Shown here piece by piece: positions 23,872-31,974 of a DNA stretch of 64,000 bases. The position numbers and the translations under genes are program-made. The first letter of the stretch is position 1. Each line of letters opens with the position of its first letter. The DNA comes from Pseudescherichia sp031979925 (GTDB taxonomy: Bacteria; Pseudomonadota; Gammaproteobacteria; Enterobacterales; Enterobacteriaceae): contig NZ_DALZFB010000004.1 of assembly GCF_031979925.1 (NCBI RefSeq), positions 62,001 to 126,000 of the forward strand, written 5' to 3'. The notes beneath the pieces are model-generated. The model ran no database searches and was not told where the DNA came from. It saw nothing but the letters and a program-made list of their open reading frames with translations.

Positions 23872-26843
23872 TAAAATTTCTCCGGATTCGGGGCCTGTTC
23901 GGGCGGGAGGCGATAGTCGTCGCGCTGCCATTTCTCCTCAACCTGTACATGCGGTATCGGCGTGCGGTTGCCGTAGCGGAAGTTGTGCCGCGGCAGAGGT
24001 GAGGGGTGCGGCTCGCGTGAAAGCTTATCCAGCCGGATAGCGATCTCTTTATAGGCCGGCGTGTTAACGTCCGGATCGTGATGTTCGCCCGTCAGCAGGT
24101 TAATGCCCGGCTTGCCCTGATGAATAGAGATGAACAGCGTGCCGCCCGCTACGCGGTCGGTGACGACCACGGGCACCTCCAGCGAGCCGCGCCGTGAGGT
24201 GAGCTTCACCCAGTCGCCCTCCGCGAGGCCGCGCTCGGCGGCAAGCGCCGGGCTAATTTCCACAAACCAGTCCGGCGACAGCGACATCGTGCGCCCACCG
24301 CGCCCGCTCTGGTTGGTTGCCTGGAAATGCTCCAGCATGCGGCCGTTGTTGAGCGTCAGATCGTACTGCTCATCGGGTTCTTCCTGCGGCGGCTGCCACT
24401 TAAGCGGGTAGAGAATGGCGCGTCCGTCGGGCGTTTTAAATTTATCGGTGTAGAGCAGCGGCGTGCTTTTGCCCTCCGCCGTGACGGGCCAGACCTGGGA
24501 GCTGAAGCCTTCGAGCCGCTCGTAGCTAACGCCTGCGAACAGGGGCGCGATGCGTGCCGCTTCGGCCATAATCTGCGACGGGTGCGTATAGCCCCAGTCA
24601 TGTCCCATGCGGGCGGCAAGCTCGGTGAGAATGTGCCAGTCCGGTCGGCTATCACCGAGGGGGGCTATAGCCTCGTAGAAGCGCTGAATACGCCGCTCGG
24701 TGTTGACGTAGGTGCCCTCTTTTTCCACGCTTGGGCAGCCCGGCAGCACCACGTCGGCGAACTGCGCCGTGCGGCTGAAGAAGAGATCCTGCACCACCAG
24801 AAAATCGAGGTTGGTAAAGCCCTCGTGAACGTTAGTGGTATCGGCGTCGGCAAAAGCGGTCTCTTCGCCAATCACATACATGGCGCGAATTTGTTTTGTA
24901 CGCGCGTGCTCAACCATCTCGAAGTTATCCGAGCCCGCCTCCAGCGACAGCCGCTCCGGCTCGACGCCCCAGGCGCGCGCCCACTTTTCGCGCACGCTTT
25001 CATCGCTCACCGACTCGTAGCCGGGGTAGTAATCTTTCAGGCAGCCGAAGTCGCTCGCCCCCTGCACGTTGTTGTGGCCGCGCATCGGGTAGCCACCGGT
25101 GCCGGGACGGCCATAGTTGCCGGTTACCAGCAGCAGGTTAGAGAGCGCGGTGCTGGCGTCGGCGCCGTGGCTATGCTGGGTGATACCCATCGCCCAGATG
25201 ATGCAAACCGCGCTTGCCTTGCCGATAAGCTCAGCGGCGGCGGTGAGTTCCTCAACGGAAAGCCCGGTGATTTCTGCCGCGAACTCCAGCGTGAAGGGCG
25301 CCAGCGACTGGCGATACTCCTCTACCTGGTTAACGCGTTCGGCCAGAAACGCCTGGTCAGCATAGCCGTTATCGAACATATAGCGGGCCATCGCCGAGGC
25401 CCATACCATGTCAGTGCCGGGGCGGGCGCGCAGGTGCAGATCGGCGCGCTCGGCCATCTCATGACGGCGGGGGTCGACGACCAGCAGCTTCTGCCCGTGA
25501 TGCTTTCTCGCCGCTTTGATCTTTGCGGCAATAACCGGGTGGTTTTCCGCGGTATTGCTGCCGACGATGACAACCAGATCCGCCTTCTGCAGATCTTCTA
25601 TCGTGCCCGCATCACCGCCGTAGCCTACGGTACGGAATAGCCCTTGAGTAGCAGGGTTCTGGCAGTAGCGGGAGGAGTTGTCCACGCTGTTGGTGCCGAT
25701 AATCAGACGGGCGATTTTCTGCGTCAGGTAGGCCTCTTCGTTGCTGCCTTTACTGGAGCCGATAAAGCCGATGCTTTGCGGACCGTGCTGGTTGCGAATT
25801 TGCAGCAGGCGGCGCGCCACCAGCTCCAGCGCTTCATCCCAGCTCGCCTTGCGAAAGCGGTCGTTTTCACGAATCAGCGGGGTGGTAAGGCGCTCTTTAT
25901 CGTTAATAAAATCCCAGGCGAATTTGCCCTTCACGCAGGTAGAGATACCGTTGGCGGGCGCGTCGGCCATCGGCTGCACTTTCAGCACGTGGCGGTCGCG
26001 CGTCCAGATCTCAAAGCTGCAGCCCACGCCGCAATAGGTGCAGACGGTTTTGGTGCGTTTGATCTCCGGCTGACGCCAGTGCATGTCCATCACCGAAATA
26101 CCGGTGACGATTTCCGCGCCGGTGGTGTTTTCGACCGCTTTCACCAGATCGATCATGGGTCGCTTAAGCGACTGTTTCATGCTGGTAAACGGCCCGGCGT
26201 CCGGCTGCATGGTTTTCTCAAGCAGCGCATTACAGGGGCAGACAGTGACGCAGTGGCCGCAGCTGACACAGCTTGATCCGGCGATGGTTTCGCCACCGTC
26301 CCACAGCACGCGCGGATGCGCCATGGTGTAGTCGATGCTCAGCGTTTCATTCACCTCCACGTTCTGGCACGCCTCCACGCAGCGGCCGCAGAGAATGCAT
26401 TGATCGGGGTCGTAGGTGTAGAACGGGTTGGAGTGGTCTTTCACGTAGGGCTTACGCTGATACTCATAGCGCTGAATGGGGATATGCATATCCGCCATGG
26501 TGTTATGCAGCGTACAGTCGCCTGTGTTGTGCTCGCAGACGGTACAGTAGAGCTCATGCTTCGCCAGCAGGCGGTCCATCCCCTCATGCTGCGCCGCCTC
26601 GGCAAGCGGCGTGCGGCTGGCTATCTCCATGCCTTCTGCGCTTTTAAGCGAGCAGCCGCGCACCAGTTCGCCATTGTATTCCACCCAGCAGACGTCGCAG
26701 GTTTGCATCGGTTCAAGCGATGGGTGGTAGCAGACATGGGGCAGCTTCAGGCCGCCCGCGGTTAGAAAGTCGATTAACGGGACGTTCGCCGGGCCAGTAA
26801 CCGGCCTCCCGTCGTAAAACAGGGTACACAGGGGCTCGCTCAT
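23871..26843 (-). CDS. ForC-like molybdenum formate dehydrogenase catalytic subunit
   Basis: 990 residues. In order: a 2Fe-2S ferredoxin domain (Cys 38, 49, 52, 64); a NuoG-type His/Cys cluster (HELYCTVCEHNTGDC, residues 96-110); two 4Fe-4S motifs (CILCGRCVEAC 149-159, CVSCGHCVTVC 192-202); then the molybdopterin oxidoreductase domain with its own 4Fe-4S site (Cys 268, 271, 275, 303). The metal-ligand position reads SSRYCQNP: Cys394 replaces selenocysteine, and the next residue, normally His in formate dehydrogenases, is Gln395, as in B. subtilis ForC. No signal peptide, so cytoplasmic. First gene of forC-forE-cydA-cydB. Oxidation of formate is inferred from the family, not proven. Confidence 0.88.
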   Translation of the reverse strand: MSEPLCTLFYDGRPVTGPANVPLIDFLTAGGLKLPHVCYHPSLEPMQTCDVCWVEYNGELVRGCSLKSAEGMEIASRTPLAEAAQHEGMDRLLAKHELYCTVCEHNTGDCTLHNTMADMHIPIQRYEYQRKPYVKDHSNPFYTYDPDQCILCGRCVEACQNVEVNETLSIDYTMAHPRVLWDGGETIAGSSCVSCGHCVTVCPCNALLEKTMQPDAGPFTSMKQSLKRPMIDLVKAVENTTGAEIVTGISVMDMHWRQPEIKRTKTVCTYCGVGCSFEIWTRDRHVLKVQPMADAPANGISTCVKGKFAWDFINDKERLTTPLIRENDRFRKASWDEALELVARRLLQIRNQHGPQSIGFIGSSKGSNEEAYLTQKIARLIIGTNSVDNSSRYCQNPATQGLFRTVGYGGDAGTIEDLQKADLVVIVGSNTAENHPVIAAKIKAARKHHGQKLLVVDPRRHEMAERADLHLRARPGTDMVWASAMARYMFDNGYADQAFLAERVNQVEEYRQSLAPFTLEFAAEITGLSVEELTAAAELIGKASAVCIIWAMGITQHSHGADASTALSNLLLVTGNYGRPGTGGYPMRGHNNVQGASDFGCLKDYYPGYESVSDESVREKWARAWGVEPERLSLEAGSDNFEMVEHARTKQIRAMYVIGEETAFADADTTNVHEGFTNLDFLVVQDLFFSRTAQFADVVLPGCPSVEKEGTYVNTERRIQRFYEAIAPLGDSRPDWHILTELAARMGHDWGYTHPSQIMAEAARIAPLFAGVSYERLEGFSSQVWPVTAEGKSTPLLYTDKFKTPDGRAILYPLKWQPPQEEPDEQYDLTLNNGRMLEHFQATNQSGRGGRTMSLSPDWFVEISPALAAERGLAEGDWVKLTSRRGSLEVPVVVTDRVAGGTLFISIHQGKPGINLLTGEHHDPDVNTPAYKEIAIRLDKLSREPHPSPLPRHNFRYGNRTPIPHVQVEEKWQRDDYRLPPEQAPNPEKF

Positions 26844-27017
26844 TTTACTTCCTCAACCTTGCCAGTGGCCGTCGGCAAACCACGCCGCAGCAGAGTGAAG
26901 GCATCTTTTCCCGCAGGGATGCGCCTTCGTTATAGTTGTTTAAAGGTAGCCACGGTTAAGAGAGGGCGCCAGGCAGGGATGTTGCCAGGTATGTACGGCG
27001 GGGCGAGGTTAACGGAT

Positions 27018-27803
27018 CTATATCAGCAGGATCCCTAACGAGGCGGCGACGGGACGCACATCATCGCCGCCGTGCTTCGCCCAGCTATTAATAAAGCTGA
27101 CAAAATTTTTATCGGTAGTGGCATCCCACTCATTAAAATGCAGCACCGATCGCCAGTAGCGGCTATCGATATAGAACAGCTGTTCGCATAAATAGTAGGA
27201 AATTGCCCGCAGTTTAATGTGGCTATCACGGTCCCAGATTTTGGTGATGCTTTTTATTTCAAATACCGGCAGGTTAACGTTAATGAATTCCAGAATATCG
27301 CCAGTGGTAATACCCTGCGGTACGTCCTTTAACAGTTTTTCGAGACAGGCAGGTATTTCCTGACGAAACGTCTCCAGTGCCGGATGTTTTACAAAGGGTA
27401 AATCGTTCCAACTCTGGTAAATATTATTTAGATTGCTAAAGGCGCCGGCTTCACAAATAGCCTCTTCAAACCACTTATGTTTGGTGGCCTTCGCCTTATA
27501 AAAGTTACAATACGCGTGGCAGATCTCATGGGAGAGCTGATAAACGATCTCTCCCCAATTTCGCGTATCTTCGACCTTCAGGGTAATAGAGTATCTCTCC
27601 CGCTCCTCCCGTGTATTCAGCGGAAAGAAAATCATTGGCGTCTGACTGTCCAGATCGTTCGTAACGACAATATCTTTATCAAGTTCATAGCCCATCATGT
27701 CTACAAATGAGCGATAGGTCCCTTCCAGTATGATATGCAACACATCTGAATCGATACCCTGCCACTGTTTCGCATCAGCAATAGCAACGTTCATTCGGGC
27801 CAT
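27018..27803 (-). CDS. hypothetical protein with HEXXH zinc-peptidase motif
   Basis: 261 residues; I do not recognise the family. It contains HEICH (residues 92-96) in YQLSHEICHAYCNFYKAK and then WFEEAICEAGAF (111-122), the arrangement of gluzincin metallopeptidases: HEXXH plus a downstream Glu ligand about 17-22 residues on. There is no signal peptide or membrane segment, so it should be cytoplasmic. AAGGATGACAAG precedes the ATG. It stands alone, 174 bases downstream of the start of forC on the same strand, with its own promoter space. A zinc protease is the simplest reading; the substrate is unknown. Confidence 0.6.
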   Translation of the reverse strand: MARMNVAIADAKQWQGIDSDVLHIILEGTYRSFVDMMGYELDKDIVVTNDLDSQTPMIFFPLNTREERERYSITLKVEDTRNWGEIVYQLSHEICHAYCNFYKAKATKHKWFEEAICEAGAFSNLNNIYQSWNDLPFVKHPALETFRQEIPACLEKLLKDVPQGITTGDILEFINVNLPVFEIKSITKIWDRDSHIKLRAISYYLCEQLFYIDSRYWRSVLHFNEWDATTDKNFVSFINSWAKHGGDDVRPVAASLGILLI

Positions 27804-27891
27804 CTTGTCATCCTTTGTCGATGTAATTAACGAACAAGTGATACTTATAGCAACGAATGGAATTCTACACTAATTAAATGGTTTTTGAGAC

Positions 27892-27923
27892 GCGCCACCT
27901 GCGGTTGCCGGTGGCGCATTTTT
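27892..27923 (+). terminator. strong stem-loop beside the ExuT-like gene
   Basis: GCGCCACC (27892-27899) pairs with GGTGGCGC (27910-27917) and is followed on the + strand by ATTTTT. It lies immediately downstream of the minus-strand ExuT-like gene. The T-run is on the + strand, so termination of minus-strand transcripts would rest on the hairpin alone. Confidence 0.55.
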
Positions 27924-27925
27924 AG

Positions 27926-29194
27926 TCAGAACGTTTCTTGCGGGATCAGGGTTTCGGCAGGGTTCTTAAGCAGCATCCACAGCAGGATTGCGCCGACCAC
28001 GTCGAAGCCGGAGAGCACGGCAAACAGCGGGCTAAAACCGACGGTATCGGCCAGCGCACCCACCACCAGCGCAAACAGGGTGCTCGCCGTCCACGCCGCC
28101 ATGCCGGTGAAGCCGTTAGCGGTCGCCACTTCGCCGGAGTCAAACATATCGGAGGAGAGGGTGATTAGCGCCCCGGAGAGGGACTGGTGGGCAAACCCGC
28201 CGACGCACAGCAGGCCAATCGCCACCATTGGGCTGCCGAACAGTCCCACCATGCCTGGCAGGATCATCAGTGCCGCCCCCATGGTGACCACCAGCTTACG
28301 GGAAACGATAATGTTAACGCCGAACAGCTTCTGGAATATTCCCGGCAGATAGCCACCCACGATGCAGCCTACGTCGGCAAATAGCATCGGGATCCAGGCA
28401 AACATGGCGATATCTTTCAGGCTAAAGCCGTAGGTATGCACCATAAACAGTGGGATCCAGGCGTTGAAGGTTCCCCATGCCGGTTCGGCCAGAAAGCGCG
28501 GCAGCGCGATGCCCCAGAACTTACGCTGCTTCAGCAGGCGACCAATGCGCACCTTCTCCACATGCTCTTTCTCCGGCTGTCCACCGGTTATGTAGAGATA
28601 CTCCTCTTTGGAGAGGGATTTCGCCTTTGCCGGACGGTTATAGGTGAAGAACCAGCCTGCGGCCCATAGCACGCTGGAGACGCCGACGATAATAAAGGCC
28701 AGCCGCCAGTCGCGCATAAAGATCGCCCAGGCTACCAGCGGGGGCGCAATCACCGCGCCGATAGAGGAGCCAACGTTAAAGTAGCCCACCGCCACCGAAC
28801 GTTCCCGGTCCGGGAACCACTCGGTTACCGCTTTCAGCCCGGCGGGGATCATCGCGCTTTCGGCAAAGCCGCCGAGGCCGCGGAAAAACGCCAGGCCTGT
28901 CCAGCTGGTAGAGAAAGACGCGCCAATACAGAACACGCCCCACAGCAGGCCGAAGATGGTATAGCCCATTTTGGTCCCGAGCGAATCGAGGATATACCCC
29001 GCGATCGGCTGAGCAATGGTGTAGCAGGCCGAGAAGGTAGCAATAATCCAGGAGTACTGCTGCGTGGTGATGTGCAGATCGGTTTGTAGCGTTGGTGCTG
29101 CCGCCGAGATAGTGTTTCTGGTTAGATAGCAGAGAACGGTCCCGAGCGTCACCAGCGAAACCATAAACCAGCGCATGTGACCTGTTTTGCGCAT
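27926..29194 (-). CDS. ExuT-like hexuronate MFS transporter (ACS family)
   Basis: 422 residues, 12 helices, anion:cation symporter family. It is very like the E. coli hexuronate permease ExuT throughout (RWFMVSLVTLGTVLCYLTRNT; GIALPRFLAEPAWGTFNAWIPLFM; GGFAHQSLSGALITLSSD), but it stands away from any uxaCA/exuR genes, so it is probably a paralogue for galacturonate, glucuronate or a related acid. The start at 29194 has AAAAAAGGGGT just upstream; an 18-codon longer frame is less likely. Three CRP-like sites lie in the promoter region. Confidence 0.82.
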   Translation of the reverse strand: MRKTGHMRWFMVSLVTLGTVLCYLTRNTISAAAPTLQTDLHITTQQYSWIIATFSACYTIAQPIAGYILDSLGTKMGYTIFGLLWGVFCIGASFSTSWTGLAFFRGLGGFAESAMIPAGLKAVTEWFPDRERSVAVGYFNVGSSIGAVIAPPLVAWAIFMRDWRLAFIIVGVSSVLWAAGWFFTYNRPAKAKSLSKEEYLYITGGQPEKEHVEKVRIGRLLKQRKFWGIALPRFLAEPAWGTFNAWIPLFMVHTYGFSLKDIAMFAWIPMLFADVGCIVGGYLPGIFQKLFGVNIIVSRKLVVTMGAALMILPGMVGLFGSPMVAIGLLCVGGFAHQSLSGALITLSSDMFDSGEVATANGFTGMAAWTASTLFALVVGALADTVGFSPLFAVLSGFDVVGAILLWMLLKNPAETLIPQETF

Positions 29195-29329
29195 ACATAC
29201 CCCTTTTTTAAAGCAATGACTGGCCGACCGCTGCAAAGCAGCGGACAAAGAATCGAATAGAGATAGAGAGGAAAAACGGCGCTACGCAGAACGTCGGAAA
29301 TGGTTATTGCCCGTTTTTGGGCTGGTATG

Positions 29330-29448
29330 TGTTATCTAACTCACATTTTTAAGTAATGATGAACCGACGTTTCACTATTTTTCGTGATCTAACTCAATTT
29401 AGCTGGCAAGTCGTGCCGGAGGAGTTTTGGTATGTGATCGGAGTCACA
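29330..29448. promoter_or_regulatory. three CRP-like sites upstream of the ExuT-like gene
   Basis: TGTTATCTAACTCACA (29330-29345) matches TGTGA-N6-TCACA at nine of ten positions. CGTGATCTAACTCAAT (29383-29398) matches at seven. TGTGATCGGAGTCACA (29433-29448) is a perfect match. The first two share the ten bases ATCTAACTCA exactly, 53 bases apart; the third is 50 bases further on. They are 136 to 240 bases from the transporter start, which fits CRP activation of a carbon-source permease. Confidence 0.6.
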
Positions 29449-29499
29449 CTTTAGAGGTAGAGGTAAATGCGGCTATCGCCTGCAAACTGCGCCGCGCTA

Positions 29500-29586
29500 A
29501 CCGTAGGCTGGGCAAACGCAGTGCCGCCCGGCATTGTTGCGTCAGCATAGTAACGCCCGGTGGCGCTACGCTTACCGAGCCTACAT
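29500..29586. repeat. REP pair (BIME-like)
   Basis: CGTAGGCTGGGCAAACGCAG then TGCCGCCCGGCA (about 29500-29534), and a second unit in opposite orientation, ACGCCCGGTGGCGCTACGCT to ACCGAGCCTAC (about 29553-29586). Confidence 0.75.
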
Positions 29587-29694
29587 ATCGCACCGTGCCT
29601 AACGTAGTGATGGAGAGTTAATACTCATGAATGCTCTTCATAAGCTCATGCTTCTTTGCGCCATTTTTAAATGGGTGGGATCCGCTAACATTTC

Positions 29695-29720
29695 TGACAG
29701 AAATGTCAGGAGGCTGTCAG
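29695..29720. promoter_or_regulatory. candidate response-regulator operator upstream of the two-component operon
   Basis: TGACA-GAAA-TGTCA (29695-29708) is an inverted repeat; 11 bases after the second arm comes a further TGTCAG (29715-29720), one helical turn away, the arrangement usual for OmpR-type regulators. The same three elements with identical spacing recur at 32810-32835. It lies 74 bases upstream of the regulator gene. Confidence 0.65.
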
Positions 29721-29793
29721 CCAGCCGTTGGCCGCGCTGACGTAAGATAGCTCATCATGCCGCGCAGCGGCATAGCGAAAAAGGGCACTGCGT

Positions 29794-30471
29794 ATGCGAC
29801 TGCTGCTGGTTGAAGATGAAGAGAAGACGTCGACCTACCTCAGCCGCGCGCTGGGGGAGTCGGGATTTACCGTCGACGTCTCCGCCAACGGTGCGGAGGG
29901 CCTGCACTATGCGCTGGAGTACGACTACGACGCCATCATTCTCGACGTCATGCTGCCGGGAATGGACGGCTACCGGGTGCTGGAGGGGCTGAGGGCCAGT
30001 AAGCAGACGCCAGTGCTGATGCTCTCGGCGCGCGGCTCGGTTGATGAGCGCGTAAAAGGGCTGCGTCTTGGCGCGGATGACTATCTCCCCAAACCTTTTT
30101 CGCTGATTGAGCTGGTGGCCCGCATTCAGGCACTGGTGCGCCGTCGTTCAACGGAGGGCGCGGATATTACCCAGATCCACATTCACGACCTGCATCTCGA
30201 TCTGCTGGCCCGCCGGGTATTTCGCGCCGGGGTTCGGCTGGAGCTTACCGCAAAAGAGTTCTCCCTGCTCAGCCTGCTGGCCCGTCACCAGGGGGAGATC
30301 CTGTCAAAAATGATGATTGCCGAACAGGTGTGGGATATGAATTTCGACAGCGACGCCAACGTTGTCGAGGTCGCGATTAAGCGCCTGCGCGCCAAGATCG
30401 ATATGCCATTCGAGGTCAAACTGCTGCATACCGTGCGCGGGATGGGCTATGTCCTTGAGATCCGCTCCTGA
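29794..30471 (+). CDS. OmpR-family response regulator (CusR/CopR-like)
   Basis: 225 residues. Receiver domain with the acidic pair VEDEE, phospho-acceptor Asp in IILDVMLPGMDG (about residue 51) and Lys in DDYLPKPFS (about residue 101). The C-terminal winged helix has LTAKEFSLLSLLARHQGEIL and VVEVAIKRLRAKID. It groups with heavy-metal and oxidative-stress regulators (CusR, CopR, HprR), but no metal pump genes are nearby, so the signal is unknown. The sensor kinase follows after 27 bases. The operator-like repeat upstream suggests autoregulation. Confidence 0.9.
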   Translation: MRLLLVEDEEKTSTYLSRALGESGFTVDVSANGAEGLHYALEYDYDAIILDVMLPGMDGYRVLEGLRASKQTPVLMLSARGSVDERVKGLRLGADDYLPKPFSLIELVARIQALVRRRSTEGADITQIHIHDLHLDLLARRVFRAGVRLELTAKEFSLLSLLARHQGEILSKMMIAEQVWDMNFDSDANVVEVAIKRLRAKIDMPFEVKLLHTVRGMGYVLEIRS

Positions 30472-30498
30472 TTTCCTCCTTAAGCGAGGGCGAAAAGC

Positions 30499-31974
30499 AT
30501 GTTTAAACGCGCTATCTCCAGCCATCTGGCGCTGATGTTCGCCATGAGTGCCTTACTCATCGTGGCGGTATTTGGCATTGTGCTGAGAAGCTCGCTGCAT
30601 GAGTCTCTGCAAAAGCAGATGCACAACGAGCTGCTTTTTCGCGAATCCCTGATGCGGCCCTGGATTGCGTCGCGCACGTCAGCGGAGAGCTGGCCGATAC
30701 TGGCGAACAAGTTTACCGATCTGGCCAGCTCGGAGGGTGAGCGGGTTCGCTACTGGATCGTCAGTAACGATGCGCGTTTTAGCCTGGGCGGCGCACCACC
30801 GGTAGGCGTGAGCTGGGCCTCGCTGAAAGAGGGCGTCAATCAGGTACCGGGAGCCACCGGAGACGCCTGCTCGCTGTTCGTGCTGGTGAAAACGATCCCC
30901 GCCAGAGGCGAGCGGCCCGATCTGCGCTATGTGGTGGCTATCGACTCGACCCCCTATATGGGCACGCTGGAGGCCTTCACCCGTACGCTGATTATTATCA
31001 TCGTCCTGGGGGTACCGATTGTGGCGCTGCTTGGCTTTGCTGTAGCAAGGGTGGGGCTGCGTCCGGTGGGCGCGCTCAGCGATCAGGCTCAGCACCTGGC
31101 ACCGGGCGATCACGGCCAGCGGCTGGATGCAGAGGCGCTGCCGGAGGAGCTACGGCAGCTGGCGTCATCCTTCAATGGGGTGCTGGAGCGCCAGGAAGTA
31201 GCCTGGCGGCAGCTTGAGAGCTTTAACGCCGACGTAGCCCATGAGCTGCGCACGCCGCTCACCAACCTGATCGGTCAGACCCAACTGGGGCTATCCCGCA
31301 GACGTTCGCTGGAGGAGCTTGAGGAGCTGCTCGGCTCAAATCTGGAGGAGCTGGAGCGGATGACCTCCATCGTTAACGATATGCTGTTTCTTTCTCATGC
31401 CCATGCAGGCGAGCACGCCTCCCAGCTGACTCAGGTCTCCCTGCGCGAGGAGACGCTAAAAACGGCCGAGTACGTCGAACCCTCTTTCGCTGAAAAGCAG
31501 CTCTCACTGCAGGTTGAAGGTGATGTGGTTGCACATATCGACCGGCGGCTGTTCCATCGTTCGCTGGCAAACCTTCTGGAGAATGGCGCAAGACACTCTC
31601 CGCCCCAGAGCACGGTGATCGTCAGGTTAAGCGAAAGTGAAAAGCAGGCCTGCGTCGCCGTCTCTAACCCCGGCGCTCCTATTGCGCCGGAGCATTTAGA
31701 GCGTCTGTTCGAACGCTTCTACCGGGTGGACTCTTCCCGCGCCAAAAGCGATACCCACCACGGCCTGGGCCTGGCGATCGTCCGCGCGGTGGCCATCATG
31801 CACCGGGGGGAAGCTTTTGCGCGCAGTGAAGGGGGAGTTAACACCTTTGGACTGACGTTTGCAGTCGCTGCCCCCGATAGCGCCATGACGCATCTCGCGT
31901 TAACCGGAATGGTAGAGGGTAAAGCGGCTGACTGGATGGAGAAGGTGAAGGATGAAAAATACCACGCACGTTAA
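30499..31974 (+). CDS. membrane sensor histidine kinase (CusS-like)
   Basis: 491 residues. Two membrane helices (about residues 9-30 and 155-180) flank a periplasmic sensor domain of about 125 residues. HAMP follows, then the dimerisation/H box with phospho-His in DVAHELRTPLTNL (about residue 250), N box (LANLLENGARHSP), and G boxes (HHGLGLAIVRAV). It should phosphorylate the regulator encoded just upstream. The last 23 bases overlap the start of the exported CMD protein gene, so all three are one operon. The C terminus after the ATPase domain is about 30 residues longer than the usual end of such kinases. Confidence 0.9.
   Translation: MFKRAISSHLALMFAMSALLIVAVFGIVLRSSLHESLQKQMHNELLFRESLMRPWIASRTSAESWPILANKFTDLASSEGERVRYWIVSNDARFSLGGAPPVGVSWASLKEGVNQVPGATGDACSLFVLVKTIPARGERPDLRYVVAIDSTPYMGTLEAFTRTLIIIIVLGVPIVALLGFAVARVGLRPVGALSDQAQHLAPGDHGQRLDAEALPEELRQLASSFNGVLERQEVAWRQLESFNADVAHELRTPLTNLIGQTQLGLSRRRSLEELEELLGSNLEELERMTSIVNDMLFLSHAHAGEHASQLTQVSLREETLKTAEYVEPSFAEKQLSLQVEGDVVAHIDRRLFHRSLANLLENGARHSPPQSTVIVRLSESEKQACVAVSNPGAPIAPEHLERLFERFYRVDSSRAKSDTHHGLGLAIVRAVAIMHRGEAFARSEGGVNTFGLTFAVAAPDSAMTHLALTGMVEGKAADWMEKVKDEKYHAR

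Larger units (their letters stand above)
29195..29793. other. 599-base intergenic region between ExuT-like gene and two-component system
   Basis: No gene is visible. From left to right it holds the ribosome site and promoter space of the minus-strand transporter, three CRP-like sites (29330, 29383, 29433), a REP pair (29500-29586), and the repeated operator of the response regulator (29695-29720). Confidence 0.7.

Noticed and set aside
24327..25640. 437-codon open frame on the + strand
   Set aside because: It lies wholly antisense inside the forC-like gene, has no recognisable domain, and long antisense frames are expected in GC-rich coding DNA.
26930..27000. Terminator or regulatory RNA between forC and the HEXXH gene
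   Set aside because: Only a four-base-pair stem (GGCA/TGCC) around 26971-26988 is visible, too weak to support.
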